The notes under the pieces are model-generated. The model worked only from the letters and a program-made list of their open reading frames with translations, ran no database searches and was not told where the DNA came from. The translations under genes and the position numbers were made by a program. This document shows positions 24,817-33,200 of a stretch of DNA of 64,000 bases, piece after piece. Every line of letters begins with the position of its first letter. The stretch's first letter is position 1. The stretch is from Bauldia sp963759235 (GTDB lineage Bacteria; Pseudomonadota; Alphaproteobacteria; Rhizobiales; Kaistiaceae). Where the stretch lies: contig CAVWYO010000006.1 in the NCBI GenBank assembly GCA_963759235.1, forward strand, positions 558,001 through 622,000, given 5' to 3'.

Positions 24817-26664
24817 ATGGACTCTCCCGACCAAGATCGCCTCGCGGAGCTTGAACGCCGCGTCGCGGCTCTCGAGTCGCCTGCCACGCTGATGCGCCTG
24901 GTTGACGACATCGCCGACCTCGCCGGTGAGCGTAACGAGCGCGGCGTGCGCTACAGTCTTCTGCGGGGCATCGTCCTCAACCGGATTGGCCTGCCGGGAT
25001 CGGCGTTGGCGGAGCTGCAGAAAGCCCGCGGGCTCGCCCGCGATATTGGCGCGCCCGGGCGCCTCGCCGCCATCTCGCGCGAGATCAGCCGGGTCCACGC
25101 ATGGCGTAGCGAGACTTCGTCGGCGGCGCTCGAACTGCTCCGGTCTGTCATCGAGGCCGATGCCACCGACAGCCGCGCCGATACGGCGGCGGCGGTCGCC
25201 GAGTTTGGCCGCCTCAATCTGGAAACCGGTCGGTACGAGGCGGCGCTCGACGCGTTTGATTTCGCCGCCGAACGGACGGCTCTCCTGCCCCAGCGCGAGA
25301 CATCGCGGCTTGCCGTCAACCGCCGCGAGGCGTTGGTGGCGCTGGGCCGCTTCGACGACTGCCTCGACGGCATCGACGCCACGATCGCCACTCTGCCGGC
25401 GGCCTATGGCCGCGACAATTTCGTCGCCCGGCTGATCAAGGCGCGAAGCCTGGCAGCGGTTGGCCGCGGAGAGGAAGCCGAAGCGGCGGTCACCGACGCC
25501 AAAGCGTGGCTTTCCGAGGATCCGCAATCCTACGAGCGTGCCGAGCTGGCTCTGCTCGACGGTTTCCTCGACCGGCACCGCGATCCCGAGCGGGCCGTCG
25601 CGGCGCTTGAGCACGCCCTCGACCGCTTCGTGGACGACGATCTCCCGCGCCATGAGTTCGACGCCCGCATTTTGCTGGCGGAGACGCTTGCCCGGCTCGA
25701 CCGGCAGGCGGCCGCGGAGGCGTGCATCGTTGAGGCGTTGCGGCGGGCCGACGCGCGTCAACTACCGGCGATGGCCGACCGGGTCCGTGCCGCCGCGGTC
25801 GAGCTCTGGCGCCCGGAGATGATCGCCGATCTGTCGTCAGAAGACAGAATCGGCCCCGATGGCGGCAGCGGCCGCTTCCTGGTCATCGAGGCGCTCGGTT
25901 CCGGCGGCTTCGGCGAAGTCCAGCACGCGATCGACCTCGCCACGGGGAGCGACGTGGCGATCAAGCGGCTCCGACGGCAGCTCGGCGCCGATCACGAGAC
26001 GGCGAGGCTGACCTTGGCGACGGTGAGGAACGAAATCGCCGCCGCTGCCCGGGTGCCAAGCCACTTCGTCGCGCGGACCCGCTATCTTCATATCGATGGA
26101 GCGGGCGATTTGATCCTCGTTCAGGATTACGTCGCCGGCCCGACGCTTCGCGCGGCGCTGGACACCGGCAGCCTCGATTTCGGCCGCCGCATGGCGATCG
26201 CCGCTTCGGTGGCGCGCACCCTGGCCGCGCTCCATAAGGCAGGCCTCGCCCACCGCGACCTCAAGCCCGACAACATCATCCTCCGCAACGGGACCCAGCC
26301 GGTGATCATCGATCTGGGCCTCGCGAAGCTGAGCGGCGTCGTCGATACGGTGCCCGGCCTCGGCACCGAGCGATACGCACCGCCCGAGCAACTGCGCGGG
26401 GCGGAAGCTGACGGTCGCTGGCTCGGCCGCGAGGATGTCTTCGCTCTTGGCCGGATGATCGAGGAACTCGCCGGCGGCAACGACGCCGGGGAACAGAAGG
26501 GCGGCCGGTTCGCCCGGCGGTTCGGCCGCCATCGCACGAGCGCGCTCGACGGGCAACTCGCGGCGATGGTGAAGACCGCGACCCTCGCCGACGTTGCCCG
26601 GCGCGAGGTCGATCTCTTTCGCCTCGCCGAACTACTCGACGAGGCGGCGGTGGCGACGGATTGA
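24817..26664 (+). CDS. TPR-Hanks-type serine/threonine protein kinase
   Basis: A 615-residue cytoplasmic kinase with no transmembrane segment. Residues 1-345 are TPR-like helical repeats. Residues 355-610 are the kinase domain: Gly-rich loop LGSGGFGEV, ATP-binding Lys in VAIKRL near 381, catalytic loop HRDLKPDN near 480, DLG in place of DFG (VIIDLGLAK), then APPEQ. All catalytic residues are present, so activity is expected. ATG 24817 has a strong GGAGGG site. It converges on the FHA-protease gene with a 36-bp gap; the kinase is the obvious source of phosphothreonine for that FHA domain, which is inference. Confidence 0.9.
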   Translation: MDSPDQDRLAELERRVAALESPATLMRLVDDIADLAGERNERGVRYSLLRGIVLNRIGLPGSALAELQKARGLARDIGAPGRLAAISREISRVHAWRSETSSAALELLRSVIEADATDSRADTAAAVAEFGRLNLETGRYEAALDAFDFAAERTALLPQRETSRLAVNRREALVALGRFDDCLDGIDATIATLPAAYGRDNFVARLIKARSLAAVGRGEEAEAAVTDAKAWLSEDPQSYERAELALLDGFLDRHRDPERAVAALEHALDRFVDDDLPRHEFDARILLAETLARLDRQAAAEACIVEALRRADARQLPAMADRVRAAAVELWRPEMIADLSSEDRIGPDGGSGRFLVIEALGSGGFGEVQHAIDLATGSDVAIKRLRRQLGADHETARLTLATVRNEIAAAARVPSHFVARTRYLHIDGAGDLILVQDYVAGPTLRAALDTGSLDFGRRMAIAASVARTLAALHKAGLAHRDLKPDNIILRNGTQPVIIDLGLAKLSGVVDTVPGLGTERYAPPEQLRGAEADGRWLGREDVFALGRMIEELAGGNDAGEQKGGRFARRFGRHRTSALDGQLAAMVKTATLADVARREVDLFRLAELLDEAAVATD

Positions 26665-26700
26665 CGGCTATCGACGCTCCTCGCCGGGGGCCGAATCGGC

Positions 26701-28500
26701 CTATCCCGACGAAGCGTCGGCCGTGCTCGCGCCCTCGGTAGTCATCACGAACAGTTCGTAATCGACCGGGTTTTGCTTCTCGCCAAGCACGCGCAGCGTC
26801 AGCGTTTCGGTCGCCTCGGACGGGAAGTCGATGCTGGCGAAGGACGTGCCGGTGCCGGCAAAGCCGATCGCCTTGTCGCCGCGGAAGAGGCGGAGCGACA
26901 AGGTTCGGCCGACCTCTCCATAGGCGAGGAAGGTGTATCGACGTCCCGCTTCGACGTTGACCTCGTGGTCCGAATAGGCGACCGGACCGGCAACCACCAC
27001 GCCGTGGTCGCCGAGCGACGCCTTGAGGTCGAGGGTTTCGACGACCTTCCGGCCTGGGGCGGTGTTTTGGAGTTCCGCCATGGCATCGCTGACGATTTGC
27101 TGGCGCAGACGCCCGAACCGCGGCAGGATCTCATCCTTCCAGTAAGCGCGGTTTGCCGCGACGTCGAATGCGCTGGCCGGATCGAACCTCGCGTTGAGGA
27201 GGTCGACGCGCTGGGCGAAATTCTCGAGGACCGCGCTGGGCTGCCGCTCGCCGCCGGCGTCGAAGACCGTGCCGCCGGATAGGACGGCCACTACATGACC
27301 ATTCGGGATGAAGATGGGGCTGCCGCTCGCCCCGCCGCTCGCCGGTATGCTGTGGCGGATGAGATAGGCCTGCTTCGGGTCGGTGTTGAACAGGAAGAAG
27401 TCGGTGATCGAGCTGGCATAGCCGAACTTGACCGACGGCTCGGGATCCTCGGCGGCCGTGCGTTCGGCGGCCGTGCCTTCGACCGGGTAGCCGGCATAGG
27501 CGAGTTTCGCCCCCGGAGCGAGCGCGGCGATCTCGGCCGGGGTGGCGAGCTGGAACGCCGGGTCGAGCTTCTCCGGCTGATCGACCTTGAGGAGCGCGAC
27601 ATCGAAACCGGAGGGTTGCGGCAGTCCCTCGAAGGCGGCGTTGAAATCCGGATCGGCCTTGCCTTCTTTGGATCGGAAGTCCTTCAGCGCGGCGTAGCCG
27701 GGATGAATCCAGGCATCGGTGACGGTGTGGGCGATCTTGCCGCCGGGATGAAGGACGAGAAGCTTGCGGGCACCGCGGGGGTCGAACTTGTCGGCGACAT
27801 GGGCGTTGGTGGCGAGCCACCCGTCGCCGACCGGCCAAGCTGTGCCGAGGAAGGTGCGGGAGCCGTCCTTGCCCTCGATGACCACGGCGTAAGTGGCGTT
27901 GCGGAACTGCGCGATGTCGTTGCTGTTGAAATCGGCGGCGACCTTGCGGTCGATCTCCTGCTGAAGCGTTTCGAGGGCGTCGAGCCGTCCGGCCTGGTAG
28001 TCGATGTAGAAATAGCTCCCGATCCCGACGGCAATCACCACCACGGCCAGCGCCCCGACCGTGCGCCGCAGGCGGCGGAACTGCTCGCCGCTGCGCACCA
28101 CCTTCACCTGGGTGAGCGTGCGCTCGAGGCCCCCCGCGGCCGCCACCTCCTTGACGCCGATGCGGAAGGCGGGCCCGTCCTTGCTGCCGAGCCGGATGAC
28201 ATCGCCATCCGATACCGCTTCGCCCGACGTTGCCGGCGTGCCGTTCAATTCGACATAGCGTTCGCCGAACACCTCGATGGCGTAGTCTCCGGATGCTTGC
28301 CGGTAGAGGCGAAAATGCTTCCGGCTGACGATGCGGTCTTCCGGGGCGAAAACCACGTCGGAAGCGGGCTCGCGACCGAAGACGATCTCCTCCTTACCGG
28401 CCTCGAATGTGACGGGGCCGGTCGCGCCGGCGGTCGATTCGGCGGGCCCTTTGTTGAGCCGGGCGCCGCCGAGCGGCTCGATCGTCAGGCTGAAGTCCAT
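26701..28500 (-). CDS. FHA domain-transmembrane-trypsin-like serine protease
   Basis: A 599-residue protein joining three modules. Residues 20-120 are a forkhead-associated phosphothreonine-binding domain (FGREPASDVVF, VSRKHFRLY, YVELNGTPA). Residues 148-168 are one transmembrane helix. Residues 195-440 are a trypsin/HtrA-like peptidase with His near 233 (ATNAHVAD), Asp near 301 (FDVALLKVD) and Ser near 393 (GASGSP). The last 110 residues are beta-rich and may be a PPC-like domain. The FHA domain should face the cytoplasm and the protease the periplasm, so the protein could pass a kinase signal outward. It is divergent from the TIR gene. Confidence 0.88.
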   Translation of the reverse strand: MDFSLTIEPLGGARLNKGPAESTAGATGPVTFEAGKEEIVFGREPASDVVFAPEDRIVSRKHFRLYRQASGDYAIEVFGERYVELNGTPATSGEAVSDGDVIRLGSKDGPAFRIGVKEVAAAGGLERTLTQVKVVRSGEQFRRLRRTVGALAVVVIAVGIGSYFYIDYQAGRLDALETLQQEIDRKVAADFNSNDIAQFRNATYAVVIEGKDGSRTFLGTAWPVGDGWLATNAHVADKFDPRGARKLLVLHPGGKIAHTVTDAWIHPGYAALKDFRSKEGKADPDFNAAFEGLPQPSGFDVALLKVDQPEKLDPAFQLATPAEIAALAPGAKLAYAGYPVEGTAAERTAAEDPEPSVKFGYASSITDFFLFNTDPKQAYLIRHSIPASGGASGSPIFIPNGHVVAVLSGGTVFDAGGERQPSAVLENFAQRVDLLNARFDPASAFDVAANRAYWKDEILPRFGRLRQQIVSDAMAELQNTAPGRKVVETLDLKASLGDHGVVVAGPVAYSDHEVNVEAGRRYTFLAYGEVGRTLSLRLFRGDKAIGFAGTGTSFASIDFPSEATETLTLRVLGEKQNPVDYELFVMTTEGASTADASSG

Positions 28501-28571
28501 GCTGCGCTCCGCTTGATCCGCCACGAGCATAACCCGAAGATGGGGGCGTTGTTGAGGCGGTCGAACGCCGA

Positions 28572-28606
28572 AAGGCCGGCGAACCGCCCGCTTTCCGGCC
28601 TTTTTT
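28572..28606 (+). terminator. Intrinsic-terminator-like hairpin in a divergent promoter region
   Basis: AAGGCCGG (28572-28579) pairs perfectly with CCGGCCTT (28595-28602) across a 15-base loop and runs into six T residues (28601-28606). It lies between the divergent FHA-protease and TIR starts, where no upstream plus-strand gene needs ending. It could be an attenuator of the TIR-STAND operon or the end of a small RNA. Confidence 0.5.
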
Positions 28607-28787
28607 CCCACCTGCGCGTCATGGCCGCTATAGCCCGGGAACGCGCGGCCCGCCACTTGGCAGCGAGCCTGATCGATCCGTATCGACCTGACGCCCGGCA
28701 ACGATGCGTTATGTTTGCGAATGCAAGGATTTCGGTTAGGTTGTTCCGCGTTCCAAAGCTGGGCGGTGTCGGAAAATCGGGTTGGCC

Positions 28788-30278
28788 ATGGCGTTCGTGC
28801 CTGGTTACGAAAACGATGTATTTATCAGCTACGCGCACGCCGACAACGAGGGCGACGTGTTCGGCGACCCTTGGGTCGATCAGCTCGCCAAATATCTTGG
28901 CATCGCGCTGAAGCAACGGCTCGGCCGCGGCGACGAGATCAAGATCTTTTTCGATTCCAGCCGGCTTCACGCCAATCATCCACTTGATGAGATCCTCCAG
29001 AACGTCCGCCACTCGGCCGTTTTCCTGGCGATCGGCTCGCCGAGCTACGTCAATCGCCAGTGGACCCGGGACGAACTGGCCGCTTTCACCACCACGTCGA
29101 AAGATCGGCGGCGGCTTTTCGCCGTCGAGCGGCTGCCGCTGGAGTCGGGAGAGCAGTATCCCGATCCGCTCAACGACTATTACCGGATCAATTTCTGGCA
29201 GCGGGACCCCTCCGACGACATTCCACTGACCGTGACGCAGCGGATGAACAGCGACCTCTATTACGTCCTTCTCCAGAAGCTTGCCGAGCAGATCCGCGGC
29301 CAGCTCGTGGTGATGCACAAGCAGGCTGGAGAACCAGTGCGCGCCCCCGCGCCGGCACGGGCCATCGGCGGCGACGGAGCCACCCTGGCAGGCGCGGCCT
29401 CCGAGGCCGGCGGCGATTCCGACGTGAAGACCGTGATGGTCGCCCAGGTGACGGAGGATCTCGAAGCCGAGCGCGAGCAACTGGTCAGCTACCTCGACCA
29501 ATGTCACATCCCGAACCTCCCGACCGACTTCTATCCGCAAGGCGCGGCGGACTTCAAAGCGGCGGTCGCCGAGGACCTCCGCCGGAGCGCGCTCTTCGTG
29601 CAATTGCTTGGCGCCACGCCGGGACGCCGCCCGCGCGACCTTCCCGAAGGATACCTCGCGGCGCAGCACCAGCTCGCCGAGGAGGCCGGGGTCAAGATCC
29701 TGCAGTGGCGGTCGCCCGATCTCGCGGCCGAAAACGTCGTCGACGAAGCCCACCGAGCCTTCCTGTTCGGCGAGAAGGTTGCCGCGATCGGCTTCGAATC
29801 GTTCAAGGCCCAGATCCGCAAGCTGGCGACAGAGCCGCCTCCGCCACCGAAACACGAACCGACGGGCGACGATTTCGCCGACGCGCCGATCTTCATCAAT
29901 GCCGACACGATGGACCAGACCTTCGCCGAGGCGTTGTTTGAGAAGATGCGGACGCAGCGCGTGCCGGTGATGCTGTCGCAGCCCTATGGCGACGCCAAGG
30001 ACGTTCGTCAGGACCTCGAGCGAAGCTGGAGGGAGTGCGGAGCGGTCGTTCTGATCTACGGCAGCACCAAGAATTTCTGGGTGCGCAACCAGATCCTCCT
30101 CTACAACAAACTGAAGCGCGAGCGCGACCGGCCGCCGCGCAAGTTCAAGATCCTCAACTGTCCGCCCGCGGAAAAGCCTCCCCTCGGCATCGCCTTGCCC
30201 GAGGTGGATGAAATCGACTGCCGGACAGGCCTTTCCCCCGAGATGGTCGACAGCGTGGTCCTGGACCTGGCGTCATGA
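28788..30278 (+). CDS. TIR-domain protein with two further TIR-like modules
   Basis: A 496-residue cytoplasmic protein. Residues 8-160 are a TIR domain: DVFISYAHAD as first strand, FLAIGSPSYV, and QWTRDEL, which places a Glu where NAD-cleaving TIR enzymes have their catalytic Glu. Residues 205-330 and 365-490 repeat the same strand-helix order (VMVAQ...LFVQLLG; PIFINAD...VVLIYG) and look like degenerate TIR modules used for assembly or ligand binding. TIR domains in bacterial immunity consume NAD or make cyclic ADP-ribose signals. The stop overlaps the STAND start by ATGA (30275), so the two proteins are made together. ATG 28788 or TTG 28782 are both possible starts. Confidence 0.82.
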   Translation: MAFVPGYENDVFISYAHADNEGDVFGDPWVDQLAKYLGIALKQRLGRGDEIKIFFDSSRLHANHPLDEILQNVRHSAVFLAIGSPSYVNRQWTRDELAAFTTTSKDRRRLFAVERLPLESGEQYPDPLNDYYRINFWQRDPSDDIPLTVTQRMNSDLYYVLLQKLAEQIRGQLVVMHKQAGEPVRAPAPARAIGGDGATLAGAASEAGGDSDVKTVMVAQVTEDLEAEREQLVSYLDQCHIPNLPTDFYPQGAADFKAAVAEDLRRSALFVQLLGATPGRRPRDLPEGYLAAQHQLAEEAGVKILQWRSPDLAAENVVDEAHRAFLFGEKVAAIGFESFKAQIRKLATEPPPPPKHEPTGDDFADAPIFINADTMDQTFAEALFEKMRTQRVPVMLSQPYGDAKDVRQDLERSWRECGAVVLIYGSTKNFWVRNQILLYNKLKRERDRPPRKFKILNCPPAEKPPLGIALPEVDEIDCRTGLSPEMVDSVVLDLAS

Positions 30279-33200
30279 ACGACCAAGCCACGGGGCGCGT
30301 CGCTTACCCCGGTTTGCGGCCGTTCACGCGCGACGAATTCGACCTCTTCTTCGGCCGCGAGAACTGTGTCGATGAGATGGTCGACACGCTTGCCGCCACA
30401 CGCTTTCTGGCGGTGCTCGGCACGTCGGGAAGCGGCAAGTCGTCGCTGGTCCGAACCGGGCTTCTCAACGCCCTCGAGCTCGGCTTCCTCGCCTCGGCGG
30501 GCTCCAGTTGGCAGATCGCCGATCTCCGTCCCCGCGGACACCCCATTCGATCGCTCGCCATGGCGCTGCTTCAGTTGCAGGGCGCGAGCGACCCCGACGA
30601 GGGCGAGGTGCAGGTCCTGTCGACGTTCCTCCGCCGCGGACCGCGCTCGCTTGTCGAATGGTACGACGCCGGACACCTGCCGGAAGGCGACAATCTCGTC
30701 CTGCTCGTCGACCAGTTCGAGGAACTGTTCCGCTACGAGGACTATTCCGGTCGCGAGGAAGCCGAGGCGTTCGTCGCTCTCCTCATCGAGGCGGCGCGTG
30801 AGAAATCCCGGCCGATCTACGTGGTCATCACCATGCGGTCGGAATATCTCGGCGCCTGCACGCTGCTCGAAGGGCTGCCGGAGGTCATCAATCGCGGCCT
30901 CTATCTGACGCCGCGCATGAGCCGCGAGGAGTGCCGGCAGGCGATCGTCGGGCCGGCGGAGGTGTGCGGCTTCGTCATCGAGGACGCGCTGGTCAACAAG
31001 CTTCTCAACGACCTCACCGACTTCGCGCCGTGGGAGGCCGAGAAAGGCCACGATCAGCGGCGACGGCTCGGCCGGCGCGCCGACCAGCTGCCGCTGATGC
31101 AGCATGTCCTCAATCTTCTGTGGCAGCGCGCCGGAGCGCGGAACGAGAAGGATATCGTCCTTACTCTCGCCGACTATGAGGCCGCGGGCGGCCTCGCCGG
31201 CGCCCTTGACCGCCACGCCGACGAGATCGCCGCCGGTATCGATCCGGCCGATGCCGATGTCGTCGACACGGTCTTTCGCGGGTTGGTCACCGGCAAGACG
31301 GTTGCCGAAGCGGTCCGCCGGCCGACCCGCTTCGGGGAACTGGTCGAGCTCGCCGGTGGGCGACGCGATTCGGTCGCCGCGGTCGTCGACCTATTCCGCG
31401 CACACGGCGTCAACTTCCTGACGCCCGGCCGGGCGGAAGCACTGGCCGACGACACCTTCGTCGACATTTCCCACGAAAGCCTGATCCGTCAGTGGCAGCG
31501 GCTGTCGCACTGTCTCGACGAGGAGGCCCAATCGGCCGACGCCTGGAATCAGCTTCTGTGGCGGGCGGAGCGCTTCAAAGCGGGGACCGGCGGCCTGCTC
31601 ACCGGCCTCGACCTCGACAATCTGGTGGCATGGTGGCGCCGGGCCGAGCCGACCAAGGCCTGGGCCAATCGCTACGGCAACAATTTCGAGGAAGCCAAGA
31701 GGTTTCTCGACGACAGCCAGTCGGCGGAAACCGAGCGCAAGCGGCGCGAGGACGAGGATCAACGCAAACTCATCGAAGCGGAAGAGGCGGCCAGGACCGG
31801 TTCCCGGTTCAAGCGCCTGAGCGGGGCCCTGGCGGCGGCCGTCGTGCTGGCGATCATCGGCGCCGGCGCGGCGCTCTTCCTCTGGCGGGAGGCGAATCAG
31901 CAGGCAACGTTCGCCACCGAGCAGGCGACGATTGCCGATCAGCAGCGGCAGGAGGCGGAGCGGCAAAAGCAGCGTGCCGATCAGCAGCGTGAGGAAGCCG
32001 AGAAACAACGCCAGCTTGCCGACGAAGAGCGTCAGCGCGCCGAAGAGCAGGCGGCGATCGCCGACCACGAACGGCAGCGAGCCGAGGAGCAGGCGAAGCT
32101 CGCCGACACCGAGCGCGAGAAGGCCGTAGCGGCGGCACAGGACGCCAAGGAGGCCGCCGCTGCTGCCCGCCTGGCTCAGACGGCGGCCGAGAAGGCCCGG
32201 GAAGAGGCGATTGCGGCGCGCGAAGACGCTGCCCGTGCCAATGCCAAACTGGTCGCCCAGCAACTCGCCAGCCGCGTCAGCACGTTCCACGTCGGCATAG
32301 AGCAGAATCCAGGCGAGATCAGCCGGGCGGGCAGCCTTTTGTCGCGCGCCGCCGAAGCCGCCTATGTGGCAAATCCCGCCGACGCCACGGTCGAGAACCT
32401 GACCACCGTGGAGCTGCTGCGCCCGGCGCTCGCGTTCCAGGCCATGCTCGCTGGGACGACCGTTCCGGAAACCAGCATTCCTGGCCAGGAAGACGTGACC
32501 CGCTGGCGCAATCCGCCAGGCGGCCCGGGGCTGACGGTTCTGGTCAACTGGTCGTTCCTGGAAGAGTCCGAATTCCTGAGGGTCATCGACCCGATCGGTC
32601 GCATCGTCGCCCGCTATCCTTTGCCGGCGTCGCCGACCTCCTATGAAAAGACGCCGGTCGGCGCGGCGCTCATCGGACCCGACATCCCCGCCGCGGTGCT
32701 CGCCACCAGCGACGGCAACATCTGGGCCGCCTTTGGTGCAGACGGCCAGTTCATCAAATACACCGACGGGGTTGAAGGCGAGACCGAGCGCATCGACGAT
32801 GTCCGCTACGATCCGGTTGGCGAGCGCCTCTACATCATCTACATCGCGAAACCGGCCAACAGCGCGGAGAACACGCCGCGGCTGATGGTGCTCGAGCGGA
32901 CGGGCGACAACCGGGACGATTGGTCGGATTGGTCGAAGATCGCCGATTTCGAGCTCACCCAGCCGATCTTCGGCGTCGCTCCGACCTCGCGCATCGCCGG
33001 CATCGTCAACGACGTCGTGTATGCCGTCGTCAACGATTCGCTGGCCGCCTTCGACATCGACGGCAACCAGACCAATTACGCCGACCTCGGCAAGGTGATC
33101 GACGCGCTCGTTACGGTCGACGGCCGCTATATCGTCGCCGGGACGTCGGCGGGCGATTGCAGCAGCCCCAACCCCGGGCCGGCAGGCGACTCGCTTTCGG

